Assembly: GCF_018263855.1 (NCBI RefSeq)
Contig: NZ_CP073318.1
Span: 11,532,001 to 11,596,000, forward strand
DNA from: Kutzneria sp. CA-103260
GTDB lineage: Bacteria > Actinomycetota > Actinomycetes > Mycobacteriales > Pseudonocardiaceae
Length of the DNA: 64,000 bases
Direction: 5' to 3'
Shown piece after piece: positions 7,836 to 16,286 of the stretch (the stretch's first letter is position 1; the number at the start of each line of letters is the position of its first letter). Under the pieces are notes generated by a model. That model saw only the letters and a list, made by a program, of their open reading frames with translations, had not been told where the DNA came from and ran no database searches. The position numbers were made by a program, and so were the translations under genes.

Positions 7836-8962
7836 CCGCGAACCTCAACAACGAGGATGACCCACCATCGGAACATCGCGGTCGCCGCGCCAGGGTGACC
7901 TGGGCATCGGGGATCGTGCCGGAGCCGGTGAAGTGGCTGTGGGCTCCAGATGACCAAGGCCGAATCCCGGTGGGATCGCTGTGCACTCCGGCCGGCCGAC
8001 AAGGGACCGGCAAGTCCTCCTTCGGCCTGTGGATGTGCGCTGAGCTGTCGAAGGGAACCCTGCCTGGTTGCTACAAAGGCATGCCCCGCAACGTGCTGTA
8101 CGTCGCGGTGGAGGACTCCTGGACACACACCCTCGTGCCGCGGCTCATCGCGGCGGAGGCTGACCTCAACCGGGTCGGTCGGTTCGACGTCGTGGTCGAC
8201 GCCGACATAGAGACCACCCTCTCGCTTCCGGTGGACAACCGTTTGCTGGAGGAAGTGATCGTGGAGAACGATGTCTCGCTGGTCGTGATCGATCCGCTGC
8301 TGTCGACCATTGGCGCGGGCATCGACACCCATCGAGAAAGGGAGGTGCGGTCCGCGCTTGATCCGCTGGCGCGGATCGCGGACCGCACGGGCGCCGTCGT
8401 GCTCGGTGTTGCCCACTTCAACAAGGGGAGTTCAGGGGATGCCGCTTCGCTGATCACAGGATCGGGCGCGTTCAAGAACGTGCCGAGGTCGGTGTTCGCC
8501 TTCGCCCGTGACGATGCCGCCCCTCAAGGCGGCCGGGTCATGACCCAGGTGAAGAACAGCCTGGGACAGGAAGGTCTGCCGTCGTTGGCGTACGTAATCG
8601 AGGAGGCCAAGGTTCCGACGGCCCATGGGATCGCGCATACGGGCAAGTTCAGGTTCACCGGCAAGTCCGAGCGCTCGGTCGAGGACATCCTGCAAGAGAC
8701 CCGCGTCGGCGACCTGGAGACGCGTAGCGAACGGACCGAGGCTGAGCAATGGCTGCTGGACTATCTGGACGACAACGAGGCCAAGGCCGCTGACGTTCTG
8801 AAGGACGCGAAGGCGGACGGGATCGCGGAGTCGACGCTCAAGCGTGCGCGGTTCCGGCTGGGCGTGCGCTCTGTTCGGGTGGGGTTCGGGAAGGGAACGG
8901 TGTGGTCGCTGGACCCACTCAAACCACAATCAGCTCATCCAGATCAGCCCTCTGACGGGTGA
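7832..8962 (+). CDS. RepA/DnaB-like P-loop ATPase
   Basis: A RecA-fold ATPase of the AAA_25/RepA type, probably for replication or maintenance of the excised element. Walker A is GRQGTGKSS (55-63), the hydrophobic Walker B strand is VSLVVIDPL, and LGVAHFNKG plus GSGAFKNVPRSVFAFAR match RepA-like helicases. A C-terminal winged-helix-like region (ADVLKDAKADGIAESTLKRARFRLGV) may bind DNA. GTG 7832 overlaps the previous stop as GTGA and has AAGGGGG upstream. The protein has 376 residues. It sits between excisionase and mobilization genes. Confidence 0.8.
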   Translation: MTANLNNEDDPPSEHRGRRARVTWASGIVPEPVKWLWAPDDQGRIPVGSLCTPAGRQGTGKSSFGLWMCAELSKGTLPGCYKGMPRNVLYVAVEDSWTHTLVPRLIAAEADLNRVGRFDVVVDADIETTLSLPVDNRLLEEVIVENDVSLVVIDPLLSTIGAGIDTHREREVRSALDPLARIADRTGAVVLGVAHFNKGSSGDAASLITGSGAFKNVPRSVFAFARDDAAPQGGRVMTQVKNSLGQEGLPSLAYVIEEAKVPTAHGIAHTGKFRFTGKSERSVEDILQETRVGDLETRSERTEAEQWLLDYLDDNEAKAADVLKDAKADGIAESTLKRARFRLGVRSVRVGFGKGTVWSLDPLKPQSAHPDQPSDG

Positions 8963-8985
8963 CCTGAATGAGCTGAACGGTGACT

Positions 8986-9018
8986 TGGGCTCCTCGTCGG
9001 AGGACGGCGAGGAGCCCA
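8986..9018. repeat. Inverted repeat upstream of the mobilization genes (candidate oriT hairpin or terminator)
   Basis: An 11-base perfect stem, TGGGCTCCTCG (8986-8996) with CGAGGAGCCCA (9008-9018), and an 11-base loop. It lies in the gap between the ATPase stop and MobC. A second short pair (CTCCGC/GCGGAG) follows at about 9041-9066, then a run AGAAAGAAAGCAGCCC. Origins of transfer often sit directly before relaxase operons and contain such arms, but a simple terminator for the ATPase gene would look alike. Confidence 0.45.
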
Positions 9019-9196
9019 CGCAGCCGCTGCTGGCAGGACGGCCTCCGCAGACGCCCCTCAGCGGAGCAAGGTAGAAAGAAAGCAGCCCTTTTCCTTGCTG
9101 CCCAACGGATCGTGGCACCATGATCTTGCCGCCGCGCTGGCCCACCCGGGCGGCATCGATCCGACGCCGCCGGCGTCGACGACGCAGGGGGTGGGT

Positions 9197-9646
9197 GTGG
9201 CGCGCAAGACGAGCAGGGCCGGGTACCGGGAGCACTCGATCTACAAGAGGTTGCTGTCCAAGACCGCGCGATTCAACGTCGTCGAACTGGAAGCTGTCGC
9301 CATTGCCGCTGCCAGTGACTGCAAGACGATTGGCGCCTGGATCGCGCAGGCGGCCGTGGACGCGGCACAGCGCCGAATCAATGCACCACGAGTAGAGGCC
9401 GGCGAGCTCGGCCGGGCGCTCCAGCAGTTGCGCGCTGAACTCGCGGAGGACCGCCGCGTCAGCAAGCTCCACGGCAACAACCTGAACCAGATCGCGCACC
9501 GAGCCAACATCGACGGTGAGGTGGTCGACGACCTTGGCGCGGTGCTCGAACGCATAGAGCGAGTGATCTCCAGCCAGGAGAGCCGGCTCAGGAAAGTCGA
9601 CCAGCTGCTGGCCGCCATCATCGCTCGCGTCGAGCGCACGCGATGA
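9197..9646 (+). CDS. MobC-like relaxosome accessory protein
   Basis: MobC proteins bind oriT and help the relaxase open the nic site. The diagnostic stretch LHGNNLNQIAHRANIDG is present, followed by a helical tail (VLERIERVISSQESRLRKVD). The N-terminal half (KTARFNVVELEAVAIAAAS) fits a ribbon-helix-helix fold. GTG 9197 is preferred because AGGGGG (9186-9191) stands 5 bases before it; a start at 9095 or 9191 is possible. The stop overlaps the relaxase ATG (ATGA), so the two are translationally coupled. Confidence 0.8.
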   Translation: MARKTSRAGYREHSIYKRLLSKTARFNVVELEAVAIAAASDCKTIGAWIAQAAVDAAQRRINAPRVEAGELGRALQQLRAELAEDRRVSKLHGNNLNQIAHRANIDGEVVDDLGAVLERIERVISSQESRLRKVDQLLAAIIARVERTR

Positions 9647-11118
9647 TCGGCAAGGTCACCCGCGGCTGGAACGTCTACGGCCTCATCTACTACCTGATGG
9701 GCAAGGGGAACGAGCAGTCTCCGCACACCGACCAGCATGTGATCGCCAGCTGGGACGGTTGCCCGGACTTACACCAGCCAGCTCAACTCGGGCCAGACCA
9801 GTTCGACATCGGCGACATGGTCCGCGACCTCCGAGCGCCGGCACAGCTGGCCGGCCTGCCGAACAACCGGCCGAAGGAGTTCCCCGAGGTCGGCTGTACC
9901 CGCATTCCGAAGGGACCGGTGTGGCAGTGCTCGCTGCGCAACCACCCCGGCGACCCGATCCTCAGCGACGAGCAATGGACCGAGGTCGTGCTCGACGTCC
10001 TCGACCGCACGGGCATCGCCCCGGCTGGCGATCTCGGTGCCTGCAGATGGGTCGCGATTCGCCACGCCGAGGATCACGTCCACATCGCGGCCGTCCTGGT
10101 CCGGCAGGACACCGGCGAGCTGGTGCACCCGCATCGCAATTTCGACTTCCGGCGCGTGAAGGAGGCGTGCACTGCCGCTGAGCAGCGTCTCGGCCTGAAG
10201 TCCACTGGCGGAGCTGACCGCACCGCGACCCCGCGGCCGACCCGTGCCGAGAGCGAGAAAGCCGCAAGGCTGGAGACACTGCCGGCCCGAGATCGGTTGC
10301 GCGAGAAGGTCCAGGTCGCAGCCTTCGTCGCAACGGGCTGGGACACCTTCCGGGCGTCCCTGGCTGGACGGAGTCTTGCCGTTCGAGTGCATCGTGGTCG
10401 GGATGGCCGGATCGACGGCTACGCGGTCACCGATCCGAGGGACCCGGCCTGCATGACCGCCGGCGGCGACCCGATCTACTTCGGCGGCTCGAAACTGGCG
10501 CCGGACCTGTCCCTGCCGAGTTTGTGCACGAGGTGGGCAGCCGGCGGCGGTATCGTCACTGCGTCGGATCCGACCAGGGCTCTCGCATCTGCGGCTGACG
10601 TACTCCGCCGGTCGACTGCGAATCCGGAGTCGGTCTTCTTCCGCGAGGCCGCCGAAGGCGTCGCCTACATGGCGAGTGACGCGCTGTTCGCCGTTTACTG
10701 GGCGACGGGCGGACCTGACCGGCAACCAGCTCGTGAGGCCTGGCAGGCCTACGGCCGAGCTGCCCGGGTGCCGTACCAGGTCATGCCGAGCAGGTGGGGA
10801 CCACACGCGCTGCGGCTGCGTGGGCTGTCTCGCCAGCTCGTCATCGCTGCTTCGAAGGCTCCCGACTCCCGAGTGAACGCCGTAGCGGTTGTCGCGCTGG
10901 TGACTGTCGTGATCAGCTTGCTCGTGGAAGTCGCTGCTTGGCACGAGACGCAGAACAACTTGGCCGCAGCCAGTCACGCCCGCACTGCCGGGGTTGCGCT
11001 CGCCAAGATTGCTGAGGTGCAGTCTTCGGCTGGCGGACCGCGTCGGCCTCTGATCGCCGAGCGCCAGGCGTTTCGCGCAACAACGCAGCAACCGCCCAGG
11101 CGTGAGCGCCAGCGTTAG
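9643..11118 (+). CDS. Relaxase/mobilization nuclease (MobA/VirD2-like)
   Basis: Nicks oriT and stays covalently bound to the transferred strand. Visible: N-terminal KVTRGWNVYGLIYYLMG with candidate catalytic Tyr residues, the metal motif EDHVHIAAVLVR (His145/His147), and HRNFDFRRVKEACTAAEQRLGL after it, the usual relaxase order. The protein has 491 residues. Unusually, a hydrophobic segment (about 411-433, NAVAVVALVTVVISLLVEVA) near the C-terminus would anchor it in the membrane. No type IV secretion genes lie nearby, so the element is probably mobilizable rather than self-transmissible. ATG 9643 overlaps the mobC stop. Confidence 0.85.
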   Translation: MIGKVTRGWNVYGLIYYLMGKGNEQSPHTDQHVIASWDGCPDLHQPAQLGPDQFDIGDMVRDLRAPAQLAGLPNNRPKEFPEVGCTRIPKGPVWQCSLRNHPGDPILSDEQWTEVVLDVLDRTGIAPAGDLGACRWVAIRHAEDHVHIAAVLVRQDTGELVHPHRNFDFRRVKEACTAAEQRLGLKSTGGADRTATPRPTRAESEKAARLETLPARDRLREKVQVAAFVATGWDTFRASLAGRSLAVRVHRGRDGRIDGYAVTDPRDPACMTAGGDPIYFGGSKLAPDLSLPSLCTRWAAGGGIVTASDPTRALASAADVLRRSTANPESVFFREAAEGVAYMASDALFAVYWATGGPDRQPAREAWQAYGRAARVPYQVMPSRWGPHALRLRGLSRQLVIAASKAPDSRVNAVAVVALVTVVISLLVEVAAWHETQNNLAAASHARTAGVALAKIAEVQSSAGGPRRPLIAERQAFRATTQQPPRRERQR

Positions 11119-11282
11119 ACGACCATCCGACGAGCGAGCGTCGGGAGAATCGATAGAACGAGCGAACCACGCGCATCGAGACCACGCCGGTGTGGCCCAC
11201 CTAGTCCTCGTGGTGAACGAGTGAACGCGAGCGAGGGGTTCACGCCAACGACGGCTACACAACGTGCGACTGATGGACGAAC

Positions 11283-11825
11283 ATGGCGATCATGGTTGAT
11301 GGCGCGAGCCGCCCGTGGAACGACGTGGCGACCTTAGACCCGAACCGCGCAAAGTCACGGTTCGGTGTCGCCTACGTTCGCGCGGTATGCAGCCAAGCTG
11401 GGGTGGGATTTCAGGAGACCAGCGCTGACGAGGACGTTCTTGCCGTGGACGGCAGCGTCGAATTTGAGATCGCGCCCGTTCGGGTGCAGGTCAAATGCAC
11501 TGGGCAGTTTCGGCTCAAGGGCGGCTCGACGGCGACGTGGCCGATCGATGAGTCCTGGCGTCAGCACTGGAAACGGTCAGGGATTCCCGTCTACTTCGTC
11601 CTGGTGATCGTCGACCCGGACGACCAGGTTTCGTGGCTGCATCACCAGGATGAGGCGACGCTGCATCGCGCCGCTGCCTTCTGGGTTCGTGTCGATACGC
11701 TCCCGCATGGGCAGAACATCGTGGTACCCAAGGCGCAACGGTTGACCGCCGACACACTCCGGTTGTGGGGCGAGGACGTGGAGGCTAGCTTCGACCCGTC
11801 GAGAGGGGGCGGTGTGGTTGCCTGA
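11283..11825 (+). CDS. DUF4365-like protein (predicted PD-(D/E)XK-type nuclease)
   Basis: 180 residues in the pattern of DUF4365 proteins: an N-terminal helix (SRFGVAYVRAVCSQAGVGF), an acidic strand ADEDVLAVDGSVEFE and the VRVQVKCTGQF strand with the catalytic-type Q-x-K motif, then YFVLVIVD and a WVRVDTLP tail. DUF4365 members are predicted nucleases found in defence islands and mobile elements. It overlaps the next gene by 14 bases. The D..VD..QVK arrangement is seen; enzyme activity is inferred. Confidence 0.65.
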   Translation: MAIMVDGASRPWNDVATLDPNRAKSRFGVAYVRAVCSQAGVGFQETSADEDVLAVDGSVEFEIAPVRVQVKCTGQFRLKGGSTATWPIDESWRQHWKRSGIPVYFVLVIVDPDDQVSWLHHQDEATLHRAAAFWVRVDTLPHGQNIVVPKAQRLTADTLRLWGEDVEASFDPSRGGGVVA

Positions 11826-12972
11826 CGCCGTCGTCCTACCGGCGCTAGCCGATCTTGTGAGCTACCTGAGATCCCGCGGGTGGTCGGCCAGTCCACCTGG
11901 CCCCGGTGGGACGCTATGGACGAAAGGCGACACCCGTATCGGTGTGCCTCTCGATCCGGACGACGTGTTGATCGGTTCGGTGCTGGGCAGGCTTGCTCGG
12001 GTCGAGCAGCGCGATCTCAAGGCGGTAGCCGACGCCGTAAGGCACGTGCGGTTCGACGTGACGTACCTGAGGGCGGTGAACGACTACCGCATAGTCGACA
12101 AGATTCCCCTCGAAACGGCGACGAAGCTGATCAGTGCCGCTCGGACTATGTTGCGCGCGACCGCGACGACGGCGCGATTGGAGCGTGCTCAGATCGCTGG
12201 CAGCTACTCCCGCATCGGCGACGGGGTAGTTCGCGAGGCGTTCATGGGCCACACCGAGCGTGGCTCTTTTATTATCCCGGTGCTGGTGCCGATTCCGGAA
12301 CCTGAGCAACCGGACCCAGAACAGCCGACGCTGTACGACGAATTGGAAGAGCCTGTTCGGTACGTCACCGCGGCCGAGCCATTCGAGCGTCGTGTCGTGC
12401 GAACGTTCGCTCAATCGATGCAGGCCGTACGTGACCTTGTGGTTGAGCCTGGCCGAGTGCCGAATGCCGATAGCCTCCACGAGCTTGTGTATCGAGGGGT
12501 GAGCCGAGAGTTCTGCGCAGCACTGGTGAATGTCCTTGACGAGAGCGCCGTCGGAGAATTTGAGACCATCGTCGACTGGGCGCCGGTTGTGCCCGCGCCG
12601 GACACCATGCCGCGTCAGGTGTCGATCAACGCAGAAGCCGTCGATCTCGTACGGGTGGTCGCCGATCGGCTGCGGCAGCAGAGAGCGCCGTCCAGTCAGA
12701 TGTTCTCGGGAACCATCGTCCAGTTCCGGCATGAGGAGCCTGACGATCCCTTCGGTGAGATCGCTGTGTCGACGATGCGACGTGGCCGGCCGTCGGAAGT
12801 CAGGGTTCGACTCCCGATCGACACCTACCGCGAAGCCTGGGAGTGGCACAACTCGGGCCGGGCTGTTCTTGTCGAAGGACTTATCCGCAAATCCCAAGGC
12901 AGGGCGGGGATCGTGGACAACCCGGCCCGGTTTCAGCCGCTCGACGAACTGATGCTACCGGGCTCGGGCTGA
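11812..12972 (+). CDS. Unknown protein coupled to the DUF4365-like gene
   Basis: 386 residues with no domain I recognise. The N-terminus (LADLVSYLRSRGWSA, GTLWTKGDTRIGVPLDPDD) is followed by helical stretches and an acidic Pro-rich linker (EPEQPDPEQPTLYDELEE) near 163-180, then a C-terminal half that may be an OB-like or WYL-like beta fold (FSGTIVQFRHEEPDD, GRAVLVEGLIRKSQGR). GTG 11812 has GAGAGGGGG upstream. The 14-base overlap makes it a partner of the DUF4365-like protein, perhaps as sensor or cofactor. No function is assigned. Confidence 0.6.
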   Translation: MWLPDAVVLPALADLVSYLRSRGWSASPPGPGGTLWTKGDTRIGVPLDPDDVLIGSVLGRLARVEQRDLKAVADAVRHVRFDVTYLRAVNDYRIVDKIPLETATKLISAARTMLRATATTARLERAQIAGSYSRIGDGVVREAFMGHTERGSFIIPVLVPIPEPEQPDPEQPTLYDELEEPVRYVTAAEPFERRVVRTFAQSMQAVRDLVVEPGRVPNADSLHELVYRGVSREFCAALVNVLDESAVGEFETIVDWAPVVPAPDTMPRQVSINAEAVDLVRVVADRLRQQRAPSSQMFSGTIVQFRHEEPDDPFGEIAVSTMRRGRPSEVRVRLPIDTYREAWEWHNSGRAVLVEGLIRKSQGRAGIVDNPARFQPLDELMLPGSG

Positions 12973-13135
12973 TCGAGATTCGGACTGACGCTGAGGTCGG
13001 AACGTAGACCAGGTCCAAGGGCGCCGCACGTCGTCCGCTAGGCAGGACAGATGGTGTTATTCCTCGGCTTTAGCCGTGCGATCCGATCTCGCCTAGGCCA
13101 GTGCCAAGGCGGCCGGGAGTTCCTGGGTATCGAGT

Positions 13136-13228
13136 TCAGGGGGCTGTCAGCTCGTGCAGCCGCCGCAGGATAGTGCCGAGTTCAGCCAGCGACCCGTCCA
13201 GCTGCAGCGTCGATGGGTTGACGAACTG
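13136..13228 (-). other. Coding-like tail in frame after the stop of the XRE regulator
   Basis: Directly after the TAA of the XRE gene the same minus-strand frame stays open for 30 codons and reads like protein: QLDGSLAELGTILRRLHEL, ending TGA at 13136. There is no ATG or GTG start within it. It may be the lost end of the regulator after a nonsense mutation or the remnant of another gene. The remaining gap 12973-13135 holds nothing I can support. Confidence 0.3.
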
Positions 13229-14482
13229 TTAGGCGGCTGGCGCGAGGAGTCCACGAAGTCGCCGGAGGGCCGCTTTGCCGGCGTCGATGGCTGTGGCCAA
13301 ACCGCCGCGTTCCGCCGCTCGGATCGCCCGTTGAAGCTGGTGCGGCAGCCGCCGGTACTCGGCCGTGGCGACCGCGTTCAGCAGTGCCTCGTTGGCACCG
13401 TCGCGGTCGCCGCTGGCGGCCAGCACCTCGCCCGCCGTCACCCGCTCGATCACCTGCCACTGCGGCGCAGCCGGCTCACCAACACGATCCCCGTCGAGCA
13501 CACGCAGCGCCTCACGCTGCCGACCAAGCGCAAGCAGTCCACGGGCGTGCACCTCGCGCACGGTGAACGGGTTCAACAGGATGCCGTGCTCGGTGCCGGC
13601 GTCCAGCAGCCTCCGACACCCGTCGATGGCGGCAGCGAACTCGTCACCGCGGCCAGCTTCTCCAGCGGCGCGGGCCAGCAACGTCAACGCCGAGCCGCGC
13701 CCGGTCGGGTCGGCCGACACGGCAACAGCCTGTTCAAGCCGAGCAACCGCCGCCCGCGACCGGTTCGCCTTACGCAGCTCGTTGCCGTGCATCCGCAACG
13801 TGTGCGCCAGGAAGCCGGCGTCCTCGACATGCTGGGCGACCATCAGCGCCTTCCCGGTCCACACGGCCGCACCGTTGAGCCGTTCCTCCGGCAGCACGGT
13901 TCCAAGTGAGACTCCGAGCGCGAGCCGGGCCGAAGCCAGCAACAGCACCGTGTCCGGCTCCAACCGCCCCTCGGCGGCGCGAGCCTCCAGGCGGGCGGCG
14001 AGCGGCCACAGCTCGTTGACTGCCTCCACGGCGCGGCCGGACTGGCGGGCGATCTCGGCGAGGCGAATGACGCTGTCGCCGAACTGCACCATCGCTGCGA
14101 AGTCCCCGTCGTCCGGGTCGGTGACTCCGAGCAGGTGGTACGGCAGGCCGAGCCGCCGGGCGATGTGCCGACGGCCAGCAAGGTCACCGGGCTCGCGTTT
14201 CCGCTTCTCGATCATCGCGATGTACGACGGGTCGTACCCGAGGATCTGAGCGACGGCCGCCTGTGACAGGTGGTTCGACTGCCGATATGCCCGCAGGATC
14301 AACGCCAGGTCCCGGGTGGACAGCGCGGCGGCAGCGTGCGGGTCGGACCACATCCACACGGCCGGCGCCAGACGTGGCGGTGGAGCTGGCAGCGCGGCGG
14401 TGGTAGCGCGGCATGTCGGGCACGCCGTGGTCGAGGCGTAACGGCTCAGGGCCGTCCCGCAACGTTCGCACCTGGCCGCCAT
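13229..14482 (-). CDS. XRE-family regulator with N-terminal zinc motif and TPR-like C-terminal half
   Basis: 417 residues. The N-terminus has CERCGTAL and CPTC (two CxxC pairs, residues 5-25), then a Cro/C1 helix-turn-helix (LILRAYRQSNHLSQAAVAQILGYDPSYIAMIEKRKR). From about 135 a long helical region with regular Ala/Leu-rich repeats (DTVLLLASARLALG, LEQAVAVSADPTGRGSALTLLAR) resembles TPR repeats of regulators that sense peptides or partners. Such XRE proteins beside a Nudix gene are typical of actinomycete integrative and conjugative elements, where they control replication and transfer genes. The Nudix stop lies 9 bases beyond its start, so the two form one operon. Confidence 0.8.
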   Translation of the reverse strand: MAARCERCGTALSRYASTTACPTCRATTAALPAPPPRLAPAVWMWSDPHAAAALSTRDLALILRAYRQSNHLSQAAVAQILGYDPSYIAMIEKRKREPGDLAGRRHIARRLGLPYHLLGVTDPDDGDFAAMVQFGDSVIRLAEIARQSGRAVEAVNELWPLAARLEARAAEGRLEPDTVLLLASARLALGVSLGTVLPEERLNGAAVWTGKALMVAQHVEDAGFLAHTLRMHGNELRKANRSRAAVARLEQAVAVSADPTGRGSALTLLARAAGEAGRGDEFAAAIDGCRRLLDAGTEHGILLNPFTVREVHARGLLALGRQREALRVLDGDRVGEPAAPQWQVIERVTAGEVLAASGDRDGANEALLNAVATAEYRRLPHQLQRAIRAAERGGLATAIDAGKAALRRLRGLLAPAA

Positions 14483-14491
14483 AGCCCGGCG

Positions 14492-14908
14492 CTACCTTGC
14501 CGCCTGAAGGACGCGGAGCCGGTCGAACCATGCGGCGATGGACCGCTTGTAGCCGTCCGGCATCGTCAGGCCGGGCACCTCGTGCTCGGTGAACTCGCCG
14601 ATCCGGTTGTGCTCGTGGCTGACCACCGGGTCCGCGTCCGAGTCGGAGCGGCAGCCGTAGGTCACGATGAACACGTCCTTGGCGGCGACAGTGATGTGGT
14701 ACATCCAGGCGTCCAGGATCTCCACCACCTGCACCGGCAGCCCGGACTCCTCGGCGATCTCGCGGGCCACGCACTGCTCCGGCGTCTCGCCCGCCTCGAT
14801 GCGGCCGCCAGGCAGCTCCCACTCCTGGCGCTCGTTGCGGACGAGTAGGACTCGGCCGCCCCGGACGAGGACGCCCTTCACCGACACCGGGTAGGCGGGC
14901 TTGGTCAT
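14492..14908 (-). CDS. Nudix hydrolase
   Basis: 138 residues with a full Nudix box, GRIEAGETPEQCVAREIAEE, at about 36-58, giving the metal-binding REIAEES core. Hydrolyses a nucleoside diphosphate linked to another group; the substrate cannot be read from sequence. ATG 14908 is preceded by GGAAAGG. The XRE gene follows closely on the same strand. Nudix proteins recur in pSAM2-like actinomycete elements beside regulators, and a link to element control is inferred from that pattern. Confidence 0.85.
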   Translation of the reverse strand: MTKPAYPVSVKGVLVRGGRVLLVRNERQEWELPGGRIEAGETPEQCVAREIAEESGLPVQVVEILDAWMYHITVAAKDVFIVTYGCRSDSDADPVVSHEHNRIGEFTEHEVPGLTMPDGYKRSIAAWFDRLRVLQAAR

Positions 14909-15060
14909 GGACAGACCTTTCCACGAGGACCAGTGACCGCACCGTAGCAGCGGGCGCGGCACCCGCCTCGGCCAACGACGTTGACAATCTGTCAGTGGAC
15001 GGCCGCTGACCTGGTGCGATCTCCTGATCACAGCGACCCGTACCGACGAGAGGGGTTCCC

Positions 15061-15828
15061 ATGCTCGCGGCCGCTCCGCTCTCCGACCGCCACGTAGAAC
15101 TCCGCGCCGCTGGCGGTGTCGGTGAGCTGGCCGCAGTGCTGGCCTTGCACGGCTTCGCCACCTTCGACGGCGTGCCTGGTGAGGATGCGTTGGTCCAGAT
15201 CGCCGGACGGCTGGGCCAGATCGTGCGGCACCGAGACAGCGGTTCCTCGGGTATCACAGTGGTCGCCGACCGCGGCCAACCCGCTGCGCGACCGGGGCAA
15301 GCCGGCTTCACAGCCCATGCGCTCGCTCCCCACACGGACTGCTCCGACCAGCAGTACCCCGCCGAGCTGGTCCTCATGACCTGCGTCCGCTCCAGCCAGC
15401 GGGGCGGCGAGTGCGTGATTGCTGATGGGCAGGCGGTGTACTCGGAACTCGCCGCCGTCGCTCCTGACGCATTGGTGGACTTGTCGGCACCGAGAAGCGC
15501 GCTGTTCGGCGGTTCGGCCGGGCTGTTGGGTGCGGTGTTCGAACCGTGCGGCGATGGCCTGGTCGGTGTGCGTTTGCGCCTTGACGAGCTTGCGCGGTTC
15601 GCACCGCAGGCGCAGCGATGGATTCCGTTGCTGCGGCGCACGATCGACCGCTGCGCGTTCAGCCTCCCGTTGCCTGCGGGTGCCGGCTACATCGTGAACA
15701 ACAGGCGTTTCCTGCACGGCCGGCGTGCCTTCAGCGGACACCGCACGATGTGCCGAGCCCTGGTGCGGCCCCGGCCGGCGTGGCGCATTCCGGCAGGTTT
15801 CGCCCCGCTAGGTGAGGCCGCTCGGTGA
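15061..15828 (+). CDS. TauD/TfdA-type Fe(II)/2-oxoglutarate dioxygenase
   Basis: 255 residues with the jelly-roll dioxygenase signature: AHALAPHTDCS (His91, Asp93), the distal iron ligand in IVNNRRFLHGRR (His219) and an Arg-rich 2-oxoglutarate-binding end (GHRTMCRALVR). Family members hydroxylate or desaturate small molecules; the closest resemblance is to clavaminate-synthase-like/TauD enzymes. ATG 15061 follows GAGAGGGG. It overlaps the next small gene by GTGA and is read divergently from the Nudix-XRE pair. It is odd cargo for a conjugative element and may act on a small signal or metabolite. Confidence 0.75.
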   Translation: MLAAAPLSDRHVELRAAGGVGELAAVLALHGFATFDGVPGEDALVQIAGRLGQIVRHRDSGSSGITVVADRGQPAARPGQAGFTAHALAPHTDCSDQQYPAELVLMTCVRSSQRGGECVIADGQAVYSELAAVAPDALVDLSAPRSALFGGSAGLLGAVFEPCGDGLVGVRLRLDELARFAPQAQRWIPLLRRTIDRCAFSLPLPAGAGYIVNNRRFLHGRRAFSGHRTMCRALVRPRPAWRIPAGFAPLGEAAR

Positions 15829-16286
15829 ACCAGCACTCCAGCAGCGCCACGGCCGACCACACCGATATTGCTGGCACGGTTGTCCGGCCACGGATCTTCA
15901 CCACGTGGTTGACCAGCACTAACAGAGTTGACCACGCGGTCACCGACGAGGAGTTCCACGACAACCGGCCTGAGCCAGAGGCCGTGTGCGGCGCGGTGAT
16001 AACGCTTGCGTCGATGGAGACTCCGCCCGGTCCGCGCTGCACCCGGTGCACTGCGTTCCTGACGGCGAGGGAGTCGCTTCGGGACCTTTCTCAGCGGCTT
16101 GACTCGCACCGGCACCGCCGGCGGTCGTGGCTGGGCCGGCTTCTGCACCCAAACATCTCGACTCCGGTCGTCCCGAGCCCGCGCGCACTCGTTCGGGACG
16201 GCCGGCACCAGTCTCCGGTGGACGCGGTGGGCTCCCCGGACGCCGCGGCCACCGGGCACCAGGCAGTCGACGGGGGCCGAGCGTGA
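15825..16286 (+). CDS. Small hypothetical protein in the dioxygenase operon
   Basis: 153 residues, no known family. It has a CGAVITL element and a PPGPRCTRC pair (two Cys groups around residues 55-77) that may bind metal, followed by a basic stretch (RLDSHRHRRRSWLGRLL) and a disordered end. The GTG start overlaps the dioxygenase stop and its own stop overlaps the next gene as GTGA, so all three genes are probably translated as one chain. Confidence 0.5.
   Translation: MNQHSSSATADHTDIAGTVVRPRIFTTWLTSTNRVDHAVTDEEFHDNRPEPEAVCGAVITLASMETPPGPRCTRCTAFLTARESLRDLSQRLDSHRHRRRSWLGRLLHPNISTPVVPSPRALVRDGRHQSPVDAVGSPDAAATGHQAVDGGRA

Noticed and set aside
13050..13100. CGGCTTTAGCCG-like hairpin resembling an IS200/IS605 end
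   Set aside because: No transposase, no second end and no accessory IS gene nearby; the similarity is only a few bases.
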